Part shown: positions 1-6,131 of the stretch, piece after piece | How the letters are laid out: the number at the start of each line of letters is the position of its first letter | Position numbering within the stretch: position 1 is the first letter of the stretch | From: Limisphaerales bacterium | GTDB taxonomy: Bacteria > Verrucomicrobiota > Verrucomicrobiia > Limisphaerales > UBA8199 | Assembly (NCBI GenBank): GCA_025356925.1 | Contig: JANXQE010000064.1 | Location: forward strand, 1 to 6,188 | Direction: 5' to 3' | DNA length: 6,188 bases | Notes under the pieces: generated by a model | The model's input: only the letters and a program-made list of their open reading frames with translations | What the model was told of the DNA's origin: nothing | The model's database searches: none | Position numbers and translations under genes: made by a program

Positions 1-561
1 TTCAATGGCTATGCCCCAGGACAATGGGCGATGGCCCAGGCGTCCGGTGCCGTTAAACTCGCCGACAACCATCCTTCCCCCGATTATATCGCCGGGTTCG
101 TGCAGTTCTCCAACGGCGTTCGAGGCATTTATGAGTGTGGCGCCGGTGCTCCGGACCAACCCGAAGTCGGCAAATGGTGGGGGAAGAATCGCATGGGCGC
201 ACAGGGGACCGAGGGGTTCGCCGAGGTCCTGACTAACGGCGGCTGGCGTTCGGTGACCAAATCGGGAGGCGCGCAGTCCGGGGACGGCGTCATGAGTTAC
301 GAGCGCGACATGCCGCCGTACATTCAGGAAATGGCGGATTGGCTCGACAATAAGCGGGTCCACCAGTGCAATTTTGAGCACGCTTACCTGGGCGGCGAGA
401 TTATGCTGGGTCTGCAGCGCAGCGCCGCCCAGGGCGGACAAATTCCCTTGCCGCTCAGCGGAGCGGCCGACGAGCAAGCCTTGCTCAAAGCCCGCCTCAC
501 CACTGGACATCCCGTCCTGGTTTCCTGCGAGCAGAACCGAGTGGAATTTGGGATTTCGTGA
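1..561 (+). CDS. Gfo/Idh/MocA-family oxidoreductase, C-terminal part (5' end outside window)
   Basis: The reading frame is open from base 1 (first codons TTC AAT GGC) to the TGA at 559-561, giving 186 residues with no start needed inside the window. What is visible matches the C-terminal alpha/beta domain of Gfo/Idh/MocA dehydrogenases: a strand segment IAGFVQFSNGVRGIYECG, then the short-strand pattern GAQGTEGFAEV (the family's 'GTeG' turn), then a helix MPPYIQEMADWLDNK, and the typical ending EHAYLGGEIMLGLQRSA followed by GGQIPLPL. The N-terminal NAD(P)-binding Rossmann domain with its glycine motif and the catalytic EKP-type motif would lie upstream and cannot be checked. Members of this family oxidise, reduce or rearrange sugars and cyclitols with bound NAD(P); substrate cannot be assigned from this half. 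The following gene on the same strand is nagB, so a role in sugar or amino-sugar breakdown is plausible but inferred only from position. Confidence 0.85.
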   Translation, partial: FNGYAPGQWAMAQASGAVKLADNHPSPDYIAGFVQFSNGVRGIYECGAGAPDQPEVGKWWGKNRMGAQGTEGFAEVLTNGGWRSVTKSGGAQSGDGVMSYERDMPPYIQEMADWLDNKRVHQCNFEHAYLGGEIMLGLQRSAAQGGQIPLPLSGAADEQALLKARLTTGHPVLVSCEQNRVEFGIS

Positions 562-679
562 GCCTGTCAGGTGTTACGATGGGTGAAAAGTATTAACACG
601 TTAAGCTTATGCGCTCGGGGCGGCTCGGCTTCGCAGCTCGGCGCGTGTTGATGATTTAATGCCGTAAGCCCCTCCCTGC
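562..679. other. Spacer between oxidoreductase and nagB with a long-range stem and GCTCGG repeats
   Basis: This 118-nt non-coding stretch contains a 9-base inverted pair: ATTAACACG at 592-600 can pair with CGTGTTGAT at 644-652 (eight Watson-Crick pairs and one T-G wobble). The enclosed GC-rich segment carries three direct copies of GCTCGG, at 613-618, 623-628 and 636-641. No T-run follows the stem, so an intrinsic terminator is not supported. A TTTAAT at 655-660 resembles a -10 box and would give a very short leader for nagB, but I find no matching -35 box at 16-18 nt, so a promoter is only a possibility. Confidence 0.4.
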
Positions 680-1465
680 ATGGAAGTCATCATTCAGCAG
701 AATAAAGAAGCCGCGGCCGCCCTGGTCGCCCGGATCATCGCGCATGACCTGCGGGCCAATCCGCACTTGGTGCTCGGGCTGGCGACCGGCGCCACCATGG
801 AGCGTGTTTACCGGCAGCTCGTCGCGTTGCACCGAGAACAGCACCTCGATTTTTCTCTCTGCAGCACGTTCAACCTGGATGAGTATGTCGGTCTGTTTCC
901 GTCCGATCCGAACTCCTACCGGCACTACATGGACCATCACCTGTTTCGCAACGTCAATATCGACGCGCGGAACACCCACTTGCCCAATGGCATGGCCGAT
1001 GATTTGGACGTCGAATGCCGACGCTACGAAGCGATGATCCAGCGGTTTGGCGGCATTGACGTGCAACTCGTCGGCATTGGTAAAGCTGGCCATATCGGAT
1101 TCAATGAGCCCTTGTCCGCGCTCCGCTCGCGCACCCGGGTTAAGGCGCTTACCCCAACAACGATCAAGCAGAACGCGCCCTTGTTCCGCGGCGAAGACAA
1201 CGTCCCGCGCCGCGCGATCACTATGGGTGTGGGTACCATCATCGAGGCACGCCGGTGCCTCCTGCTCGCCACCGGCGACTCGAAGGCCGCGATGGTGGCC
1301 AAGGCGGTCGAGGGTCCCATCACCAGCATGGTGACTGCTTCAGCGCTTCAGCTTCACCCCCGCTGCACCGTGGTCGTGGACGAGGAGGCCGCAGCGCAAC
1401 TCACGGAAAAGGACTATTACCGTTGGATCTTCGCCAACGAACCGGAGTGGCAGGATTACAGGTAA
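680..1465 (+). CDS. nagB: Glucosamine-6-phosphate deaminase NagB
   Basis: NagB converts glucosamine-6-phosphate to fructose-6-phosphate plus ammonia in the cytoplasm, the last dedicated step of GlcNAc/GlcN catabolism. The 261-residue product has nearly the family length (E. coli 266). Visible motifs are the phosphate-binding loop LGLATGATM (32-40), FNLDEYVG (64-71) with the catalytic base D67 (E. coli D72), GKAGHIGFNEP (134-144) with H138 and E143 (E. coli H143, E148), SRTRVK (150-155) and K203 (E. coli K208). R153 and K155 match E. coli R158 and K160 of the allosteric GlcNAc-6-P site, so allosteric control is possible. The position equivalent to E. coli D141 is Ala136 (codon GCT, 1085-1087), which is unusual; B. 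subtilis NagB has Asn there. The ATG at 680 is the first start after an in-frame TAA at 665-667, which fixes it; no Shine-Dalgarno is visible. The gene follows the oxidoreductase after 118 nt and converges on the next gene. The family call is firm; full catalytic activity is less certain. Confidence 0.95.
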   Translation: MEVIIQQNKEAAAALVARIIAHDLRANPHLVLGLATGATMERVYRQLVALHREQHLDFSLCSTFNLDEYVGLFPSDPNSYRHYMDHHLFRNVNIDARNTHLPNGMADDLDVECRRYEAMIQRFGGIDVQLVGIGKAGHIGFNEPLSALRSRTRVKALTPTTIKQNAPLFRGEDNVPRRAITMGVGTIIEARRCLLLATGDSKAAMVAKAVEGPITSMVTASALQLHPRCTVVVDEEAAAQLTEKDYYRWIFANEPEWQDYR

Positions 1466-1468
1466 ATG

Positions 1469-1876
1469 CTACGTCGTCGCTGGCGGATTGTACTTCACGA
1501 GCAGCGGGATGCTTGCCTGCGATTGGCCGTCCAGGGAAATGTCGATCGAGTAAAGCCCGGGGTTGTCGAACTTGAGCTGCTGAATGTTGACGATGAAGTT
1601 GCGCGTGCCAAAGTGGATGTCCTCCGGCAGGCTAACCTCGACGGGAATGGGCGGGAAATCGGGCATGATTGAACGGCCATCCGCATCCACGAAATTGAAC
1701 CGCAGGCTGCGCTTTCCCTCCTCTCCATTGAAGAAGGTCACTCGCAGAGCCACCGAGCATTGGGGATGTACCGCCGGGAGTTGCTGGGCGTAGATGGTAT
1801 CAAAGGCGCCGAGCAGATTTAGTTTGCCGTTGTCGTCGGTCGCCGCGTCACAAAGAACCGCCACTTGAACATTCAT
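1469..1876 (-). CDS. Small conserved protein of unknown function (DUF6941-like)
   Basis: A 135-residue product begins MNVQVAVLCDAATDDNGKLN. I recall this opening, followed by LLGAFDTIYAQQLPAVHPQCSVALRVTF, from a family of uncharacterised bacterial proteins (DUF6941-like), but the accession is from memory and unchecked. The sequence alternates short hydrophobic strands with turns, and ends FDNPGLYSIDISLDGQSQ then IPLLVKY, which reads like the edge strands of a beta-sandwich. There is no signal peptide, membrane segment or recognisable catalytic motif, so it is probably cytosolic. The ATG at 1874-1876 is preferred because family similarity starts there; an upstream in-frame TTG at 1936 would add 20 residues of low-complexity, unconserved sequence. 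An AAGGG lies 15 nt before the ATG, too far for a convincing ribosome site. The gene is divergent from purL and its TAG is 3 nt from the nagB stop. Function unknown. Confidence 0.8.
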   Translation of the reverse strand: MNVQVAVLCDAATDDNGKLNLLGAFDTIYAQQLPAVHPQCSVALRVTFFNGEEGKRSLRFNFVDADGRSIMPDFPPIPVEVSLPEDIHFGTRNFIVNIQQLKFDNPGLYSIDISLDGQSQASIPLLVKYNPPATT

Positions 1877-2071
1877 GAGTTTACCGAGGAACCCTTGTTG
1901 ACTCCCACAGCTTAGCGCAAACGGCGGGCCCGGCAAGGTGCAACCGTTGGGTTTCGGGTCTCGGCCCTCGGAATTACGTTCGGGCCACCTTCCGGCTTGT
2001 TTCCTCGCTCGCTAAACGCCATTCTTCCCGGCGCGGATTGCGACCATTGATTCCCTGAACACGACGTTCAA
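1877..2071. promoter_or_regulatory. Divergent intergenic region between the small unknown gene and purL
   Basis: This 195-nt region must hold the promoters of both the minus-strand unknown gene and, unless purL is transcribed from elsewhere, the purL-purF unit. I found no convincing -35/-10 pair on either strand, no purine-riboswitch-like structure and no recognisable PurR operator. It contains GC palindromes such as GGGCCC at 1927-1932. The assignment as a regulatory region rests on gene orientation only. Confidence 0.4.
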
Positions 2072-4486
2072 ATGTTAACAACCGAACCAGTCATTACACC
2101 GGAGTTGGTGCAAAAGCACAATCTGACGCCCGAAGAATACGACAAGGTGAAGGGCATTTTGGGACGTGAGCCGAGCTATACCGAGCTGGGGATCTTCTCC
2201 GTGATGTGGAGCGAGCACTGCTCTTACAAGAACAGCCGGCCGTTGTTGCGCACTTTTCCAACCAAATCGCCCAAGGTTCTAGTCGGTGCAGGAGAGGAAA
2301 ACGCGGGGATCATTGACATCGGTGACGGCCTGGCAATTGCCTTCAAAATCGAGTCGCACAATCATCCCAGTGCCGTCGAGCCTTTTCAGGGCGCGGCCAC
2401 CGGCGTGGGAGGGATCATCCGCGACATTTTCACGATGGGGGCCCGCCCCGTTTGTGCCATCAATTCGCTGCGGTTTGGGCCAATCACGACAACTGCGGAG
2501 TGCGGAGTGCGGAGTCCCAAGTCGAATGGTGAAGGGGATGCGGCCATAGCCAATAACCGGCGGCTGTTTAGCGGAGTGGTGGCGGGGATAGCGCATTACG
2601 GCAACTGTTTCGGAATCCCAACTATCGCAGGCGAGGTCTATTTCGATAAGTCTTACGAAGGCAACCCGCTGGTCAATGCCTTTTGTCTCGGTGTTTTGCG
2701 TCACGAACAGATCGTGCGCGGAGCCGCGAAAGGCGTGGGCAATCCGGTGTTTTACGTCGGTCCGGCCACCGGCCGCGATGGCTTGGCTGGTGCGGCGTTT
2801 GCCTCCCAGGACTTGACCGAGGCATCCGCTGAGAAACAACGCGGTGCGGTGCAGGTGGGGGATCCCTTCATGGAAAAACTGGTTTGCGAAGCCTGCCTCG
2901 AGTTGCTGGCCACCGGTGCCGTCGCCGGCATCCAGGACATGGGTGCCGCCGGGTTGACCTGTTCGACTTGCGAAACCGCCGCCCGCGCCGGTACCGGGAT
3001 CGAGATCGACCTGGTCAAGGTGCCGCAGCGGGCCCCTAACATGACTTCGTACGAGATCATGCTCAGCGAATCCCAGGAGCGGATGCTGATCATCGTCCAA
3101 AAGGGTCGAGAGGACGAAGTGAAGCGGATTTTTGACAAATGGGACCTGCCGTGGGCTGAGATTGGTCAGGTCACCGATACGGGCCGGATGGTCGTGCGCA
3201 ATCAAGGCCGGATCTGCGCCGATATTCCGGCGAAAAAATTGGCCGACGAAGCGCCGGTTTATCAACGTGAGGCGCGCGAACCGGAATATCTTAATGCGGT
3301 GCGATCGTTCACATTGGCCGGTATTGCGGACGTGACCGACGCCGTCCCGGTTCTTAAAGGGCTTCTCGCCTGGCCGACAATTGCATCTAAGAATTGGGTT
3401 TATCGACAGTATGACCATATGGTCCGAGATGGCACCGCCGTTTGCCCGGGCTCCGATGCCGCGGTGCTGCGGATCAAGGAGGATTCCCTGCCCCTTCGTG
3501 CCGGATTCGATGTCGAGGGCCAGAATCCGGCATTCGAGAAATATATTGCCCTGTCAGTGGATTGTAATGCGGCCTATGTCTACCTCGACCCTTACGAGGG
3601 CAGCAAAATTGCCGTGGCTGAGGCGGCCCGCAACCTCGCCTGCACAGGGGCGGTACCACTTGGGGTGACGGACAACCTCAATTTTGGCAACCCTTTTAAA
3701 CCCGAGATCTTCTGGCAATTGCGTGAATCAGTTCGCGGGCTCGCGGAGGCTTGCCGGGCCTTCAATGCGCCGGTGACCGGCGGGAATGTGAGCTTGTACA
3801 ACCAAAGCCCCAACGGCCCCATTGATCCGACTCCGACGGTTGCGATGGCCGGCTTAATCGAAAAGGCTGAACACATCACCACGCAATGGTTCAAGGACGA
3901 GGGCGACGCCATCATTCTACTGGGTGATGTCGCTGATTTGAACGACCCGTTGCAGGGTTTGGGCGGCTCGGCTTATCTACAGGCAGTCCACCAACTAAAA
4001 ACCGGCACCCCGCCGCGCTGCAACTTGGAGGTCGAACGGGAACTTCACCTCGCGTTGCGGGCACTGATTCACTCGGGAGCGGTCAAGAGCGCCCACGACT
4101 GCAGTGACGGTGGTCTGGCAGTGGCATTGGCGGAGAGCTGCATCAGCCAACAAATCGCCCGCGAAACGCCGAGGCTCGTTGGCGCTCAGATCGATCTGTC
4201 CGTTGTTCCTGCCAAGACCGCCGAGCTTGCTCCATCTTCATCAAATGGAACTCGTCTGGATGGGTTGCTTTTCGGCGAAACTCAAAGCAGGATTGTGATC
4301 ACGACGAGCCATTTGGATGCGGTAAAAGTCGTGGAACGGGCGAAGTTGCTCGGCGTCAAGGCCGCTCGGGTTGGCACTGTCGGCGGCAATGAGCTGACGA
4401 TTTCGACAGGTCCTCAGACGTTTTCATGGCCAGTCACGGATTTGTACGACCTTTGGTGGAATGCGATTGCCCGCGCGATGCGTTGA
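2072..4486 (+). CDS. purL: Phosphoribosylformylglycinamidine synthase subunit PurL (small type)
   Basis: PurL uses ATP and ammonia, delivered by the PurQ glutaminase through a PurS-bridged complex, to turn FGAR into FGAM, the fourth step of de novo purine synthesis. The 804-residue product has the two tandem AIRS-type halves and no glutaminase domain, so it is the small bacterial type. Visible are the catalytic WSEHCSYK (46-53, His49), GAGEENAGI (72-80), ESHNHPSAVEPFQGAATGVGG (94-114, nucleotide and metal binding), DMGAAGLTCSTCETAAR (289-305), SESQERML (332-339), GGNVSLYN (570-577) and DCSDGGLAVALAE (676-688). It is longer than the roughly 740 residues of B. subtilis PurL, partly through an insert at about residues 138-160 between RFGP and NRRLFSGVVAGIAHYGN, and a small linker near 720-727. 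The frame stays open through the insert and all motifs survive, so the gene looks functional. The ATG at 2072 fits the usual N-terminus; no Shine-Dalgarno is seen. purF follows on the same strand; purS and purQ are absent from the window. Confidence 0.97.
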   Translation: MLTTEPVITPELVQKHNLTPEEYDKVKGILGREPSYTELGIFSVMWSEHCSYKNSRPLLRTFPTKSPKVLVGAGEENAGIIDIGDGLAIAFKIESHNHPSAVEPFQGAATGVGGIIRDIFTMGARPVCAINSLRFGPITTTAECGVRSPKSNGEGDAAIANNRRLFSGVVAGIAHYGNCFGIPTIAGEVYFDKSYEGNPLVNAFCLGVLRHEQIVRGAAKGVGNPVFYVGPATGRDGLAGAAFASQDLTEASAEKQRGAVQVGDPFMEKLVCEACLELLATGAVAGIQDMGAAGLTCSTCETAARAGTGIEIDLVKVPQRAPNMTSYEIMLSESQERMLIIVQKGREDEVKRIFDKWDLPWAEIGQVTDTGRMVVRNQGRICADIPAKKLADEAPVYQREAREPEYLNAVRSFTLAGIADVTDAVPVLKGLLAWPTIASKNWVYRQYDHMVRDGTAVCPGSDAAVLRIKEDSLPLRAGFDVEGQNPAFEKYIALSVDCNAAYVYLDPYEGSKIAVAEAARNLACTGAVPLGVTDNLNFGNPFKPEIFWQLRESVRGLAEACRAFNAPVTGGNVSLYNQSPNGPIDPTPTVAMAGLIEKAEHITTQWFKDEGDAIILLGDVADLNDPLQGLGGSAYLQAVHQLKTGTPPRCNLEVERELHLALRALIHSGAVKSAHDCSDGGLAVALAESCISQQIARETPRLVGAQIDLSVVPAKTAELAPSSSNGTRLDGLLFGETQSRIVITTSHLDAVKVVERAKLLGVKAARVGTVGGNELTISTGPQTFSWPVTDLYDLWWNAIARAMR
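2494..2514 (+). repeat. Three perfect tandem copies of heptamer TGCGGAG inside purL
   Basis: The unit TGCGGAG occurs at 2494-2500, 2501-2507 and 2508-2514 without a mismatch. Three copies make 21 nt, a multiple of three, so the purL frame is kept. The array encodes part of a PurL segment that the family usually lacks. A change of one or two copies would shift the purL frame. Confidence 0.85.
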
Positions 4487-4509
4487 GGTCGGCGCCGGTT
4501 GAACTACCT

Positions 4510-4528
4510 GCTGGATTTGCTCTCCAGC
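4510..4528 (+). other. Stem-loop in the purL-purF spacer
   Basis: GCTGGA at 4510-4515 is a perfect reverse complement of TCCAGC at 4523-4528, with a 7-nt loop (TTTGCTC). The hairpin lies 24 nt before the preferred purF ATG and 23 nt after the purL stop. It has no trailing T-run, so it is not a standard terminator. It might affect transcript processing or purF translation, but a six-pair stem may also arise by chance. Confidence 0.4.
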
Positions 4529-4552
4529 TCATGGGATAATGCTGTTGCTTTG

Positions 4553-6013
4553 ATGCAGTGCTACCCAAAACATTACTGCGGTGTCTTCGGCATTTATGGC
4601 CACCCAAATGCCGCGGAGCTAACGTATTACGGCCTTTACGCGCTCCAGCACCGCGGCCAGGAGAGCGCCGGGATCGTCACCTCCGACGGCAAGCTGTTTC
4701 ACGCCCATAAAGGCATGGGACTGGTTTCGCAAGTGTTCAAAGGCGACATCCTGCACGATATGGTCGGCCAAATTGCCGTTGGCCACACTCGCTATTCTAC
4801 CACCGGCTCTTCTCAACTGAAGAATGCCCAACCACTGATCGTTGACTGCGCCCGTGGCCAAATCGCTATCGCTCATAACGGCAATTTGACCAATGCCAGC
4901 AAGCTGCGCGATGACCTTGAAGCCAGGGGCTCGATCTTCCAGACCACCGTCGATAGTGAGATTATCCTCCATCTGATGGCGCAGCCCGGAAAGAACGGGC
5001 ATCGCAACACTTTGGTCGATACCATCCGCAAGATCGAGGGCGCCTATTCGCTGGTAATCATGACCGAAAAGGAACTCATCGGCGTGCGAGATCCTCACGG
5101 GTTCCGGCCTTTGTGCATCGGCCGGATCGGCGACGCCTGGGTGCTGGCGAGCGAAACCTGCGCACTGGACCTCATCCATGCGAAGTTTGTCCGCGACGTG
5201 CAACCGGGCGAAATCGTTGTGATCAACGAGCAAGGCCTGAGCAGCGTGCAGGCTTTCCCGGAACAGGAACGCCGTGCCTTCTGCATTTTCGAGTACGTCT
5301 ACTTCGCGCGCCCCGATAGCACCATTGCCAATCGCAACGTCTACAAGGTCCGGGTTGAAATGGGAAAGGAACTCGCTCGTGAGTTTCCAATTGAGGCGGA
5401 CATCGTCGTGCCCGTCCCGGACAGCGGCAACTGCGCGGCTCTGGGCTATTCGACCGAATCAGGCATCCCTTACGAGATGGCTTTTGTGCGCAATCATTAT
5501 GTCGGGCGCAGCTTTTTGCAACCCTCGCAGCTTATCCGTGACTTCGATGTACGGGTAAAGCTCAACCTGATCGAGGGGTTGGTGAAGGACAAACGCGTCA
5601 TCGTTGTTGACGATTCCATTGTGCGTGGCACCACGTGCAAAGCGCGCGTGAATAATCTTAAGGAAGCCGGGGCTAAGGAGGTTCATGTGCTCGTGAGTTG
5701 TCCGCCGCACATGCATCCGTGCGTTTACGGCATTGATTTCCCCGACCGTAGCAAGCTGATGGCAGCCAACCATTCCCTCGAGGAAATCCGCAAGTACCTC
5801 AGAGCCGATTCGCTCCACTACCTTTCACAGGAAGGGATGGTGCGGGCCACCGGCTTGCCCGCAACTTCGTTTTGCATGGCCTGCTACGATGGAAACTACC
5901 CGGTCCTTTTTGAACCGGGCGTGAATAAGCACTCCATCGAACGGCGCAACGGCCATGTGCCTTCCCTGGCGGAATCGCTGGCTGAGGAGCGGGCCCAGAT
6001 CAAACTGCTCTAG
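4553..6013 (+). CDS. purF: Amidophosphoribosyltransferase PurF (Fe-S type)
   Basis: PurF catalyses the first committed purine step, glutamine + PRPP to 5-phosphoribosylamine, in the cytoplasm. From the ATG at 4553 the product is 486 residues. An N-terminal Ntn-hydrolase glutaminase domain starts at Cys9 in HYCGVFGIYG, implying autocatalytic removal of an 8-residue propeptide, followed by LQHRGQESAGI, GHTRYSTTG (77-85) and HNGNL (108-112). The C-terminal phosphoribosyltransferase domain carries the PRPP loop VIVVDDSIVRGTT (349-361). Cys244, Cys390, Cys441 and Cys444 match the four [4Fe-4S] ligands of B. subtilis PurF, with first-to-second spacing of 146 and a final CxxC, so this is the oxygen-sensitive cluster type. 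The start is not settled: an in-frame TTG at 4499, nine nt after a GAGGT at 4485-4489, would add 18 residues and lengthen the propeptide. I prefer the ATG because it gives the usual family N-terminus. The gene lies 66 nt after purL and is probably in its operon. Confidence 0.96.
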   Translation: MQCYPKHYCGVFGIYGHPNAAELTYYGLYALQHRGQESAGIVTSDGKLFHAHKGMGLVSQVFKGDILHDMVGQIAVGHTRYSTTGSSQLKNAQPLIVDCARGQIAIAHNGNLTNASKLRDDLEARGSIFQTTVDSEIILHLMAQPGKNGHRNTLVDTIRKIEGAYSLVIMTEKELIGVRDPHGFRPLCIGRIGDAWVLASETCALDLIHAKFVRDVQPGEIVVINEQGLSSVQAFPEQERRAFCIFEYVYFARPDSTIANRNVYKVRVEMGKELAREFPIEADIVVPVPDSGNCAALGYSTESGIPYEMAFVRNHYVGRSFLQPSQLIRDFDVRVKLNLIEGLVKDKRVIVVDDSIVRGTTCKARVNNLKEAGAKEVHVLVSCPPHMHPCVYGIDFPDRSKLMAANHSLEEIRKYLRADSLHYLSQEGMVRATGLPATSFCMACYDGNYPVLFEPGVNKHSIERRNGHVPSLAESLAEERAQIKLL

Positions 6014-6027
6014 CCGCCACTCGGCGG
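6014..6027 (+). terminator. Short GC hairpin directly after the purF stop
   Basis: CCGCC at 6014-6018 pairs perfectly with GGCGG at 6023-6027 around a 4-nt loop (ACTC), beginning at the base after the purF TAG. No T-run follows (next bases ATCACTGGG), so it does not meet the usual criteria for an intrinsic terminator. It could be an mRNA 3'-end stabilising hairpin or chance in GC-rich DNA. Confidence 0.25.
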
Positions 6028-6071
6028 ATCACTGGGCCCGTAATGAGCGCCAACCCGGGACACCCGAAGCG

Positions 6072-6110
6072 CGCGAAGCGTTTGGAGTGCGCGGAGCTTG
6101 CTCCCGCTTT
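6072..6110 (+). repeat. REP-like palindromic unit A
   Basis: The 39-nt unit reads CGCGAAGCG, two variable bases (TT), TGGAGTGCG, one unpaired base (C), stem arm GGAG, loop CTTG, stem arm CTCC, then CGCTTT. The GCG at 6089-6091 pairs with CGC at 6105-6107, giving a 7-pair stem with a single bulge. A second unit with the same architecture and length lies on the other strand at 6132-6170, with 30 of 39 positions identical by hand alignment. It lies 58 nt downstream of the purF stop in DNA with no gene. Confidence 0.75.
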
Positions 6111-6131
6111 TGCCTCCCCGCCACAACCCCG

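Noticed and set aside
656..1093. 145-codon minus-strand open frame over the start of nagB
   Set aside because: It is codon-aligned antisense of nagB with no independent support.
1466..1672. Plus-strand 68-codon open frame after nagB
   Set aside because: It lies entirely opposite the conserved minus-strand gene in a shadow frame and has no family resemblance.
1469..1936. Longer 155-residue version of the minus-strand unknown protein
   Set aside because: It needs a TTG start without a ribosome site, and the extra 20 residues do not resemble the conserved N-terminus beginning MNVQVAVLCDAA.
1877..2071. Possible purine riboswitch or PurR operator ahead of purL
   Set aside because: I could not find a three-way-junction pattern with the conserved loop sequences, nor a recognisable operator palindrome.
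2279..3418. 379-codon open frame on the minus strand inside purL
   Set aside because: It is in exact codon register with purL, so it stays open merely because purL rarely uses TTA, CTA or TCA codons. The translation has no recognisable domain, while the sense strand is unmistakable PurL.
4535..4540. GATAAT resembling a -10 box in the purL-purF spacer
   Set aside because: There is no acceptable -35 hexamer at 15-19 nt, and the gene spacing and orientation already fit co-transcription.
4619..5233. 204-codon minus-strand open frame inside purF, and a second at 5459-5818
   Set aside because: Both are codon-aligned with purF and explained by the same codon-bias effect; neither has a ribosome site or familiar motif.
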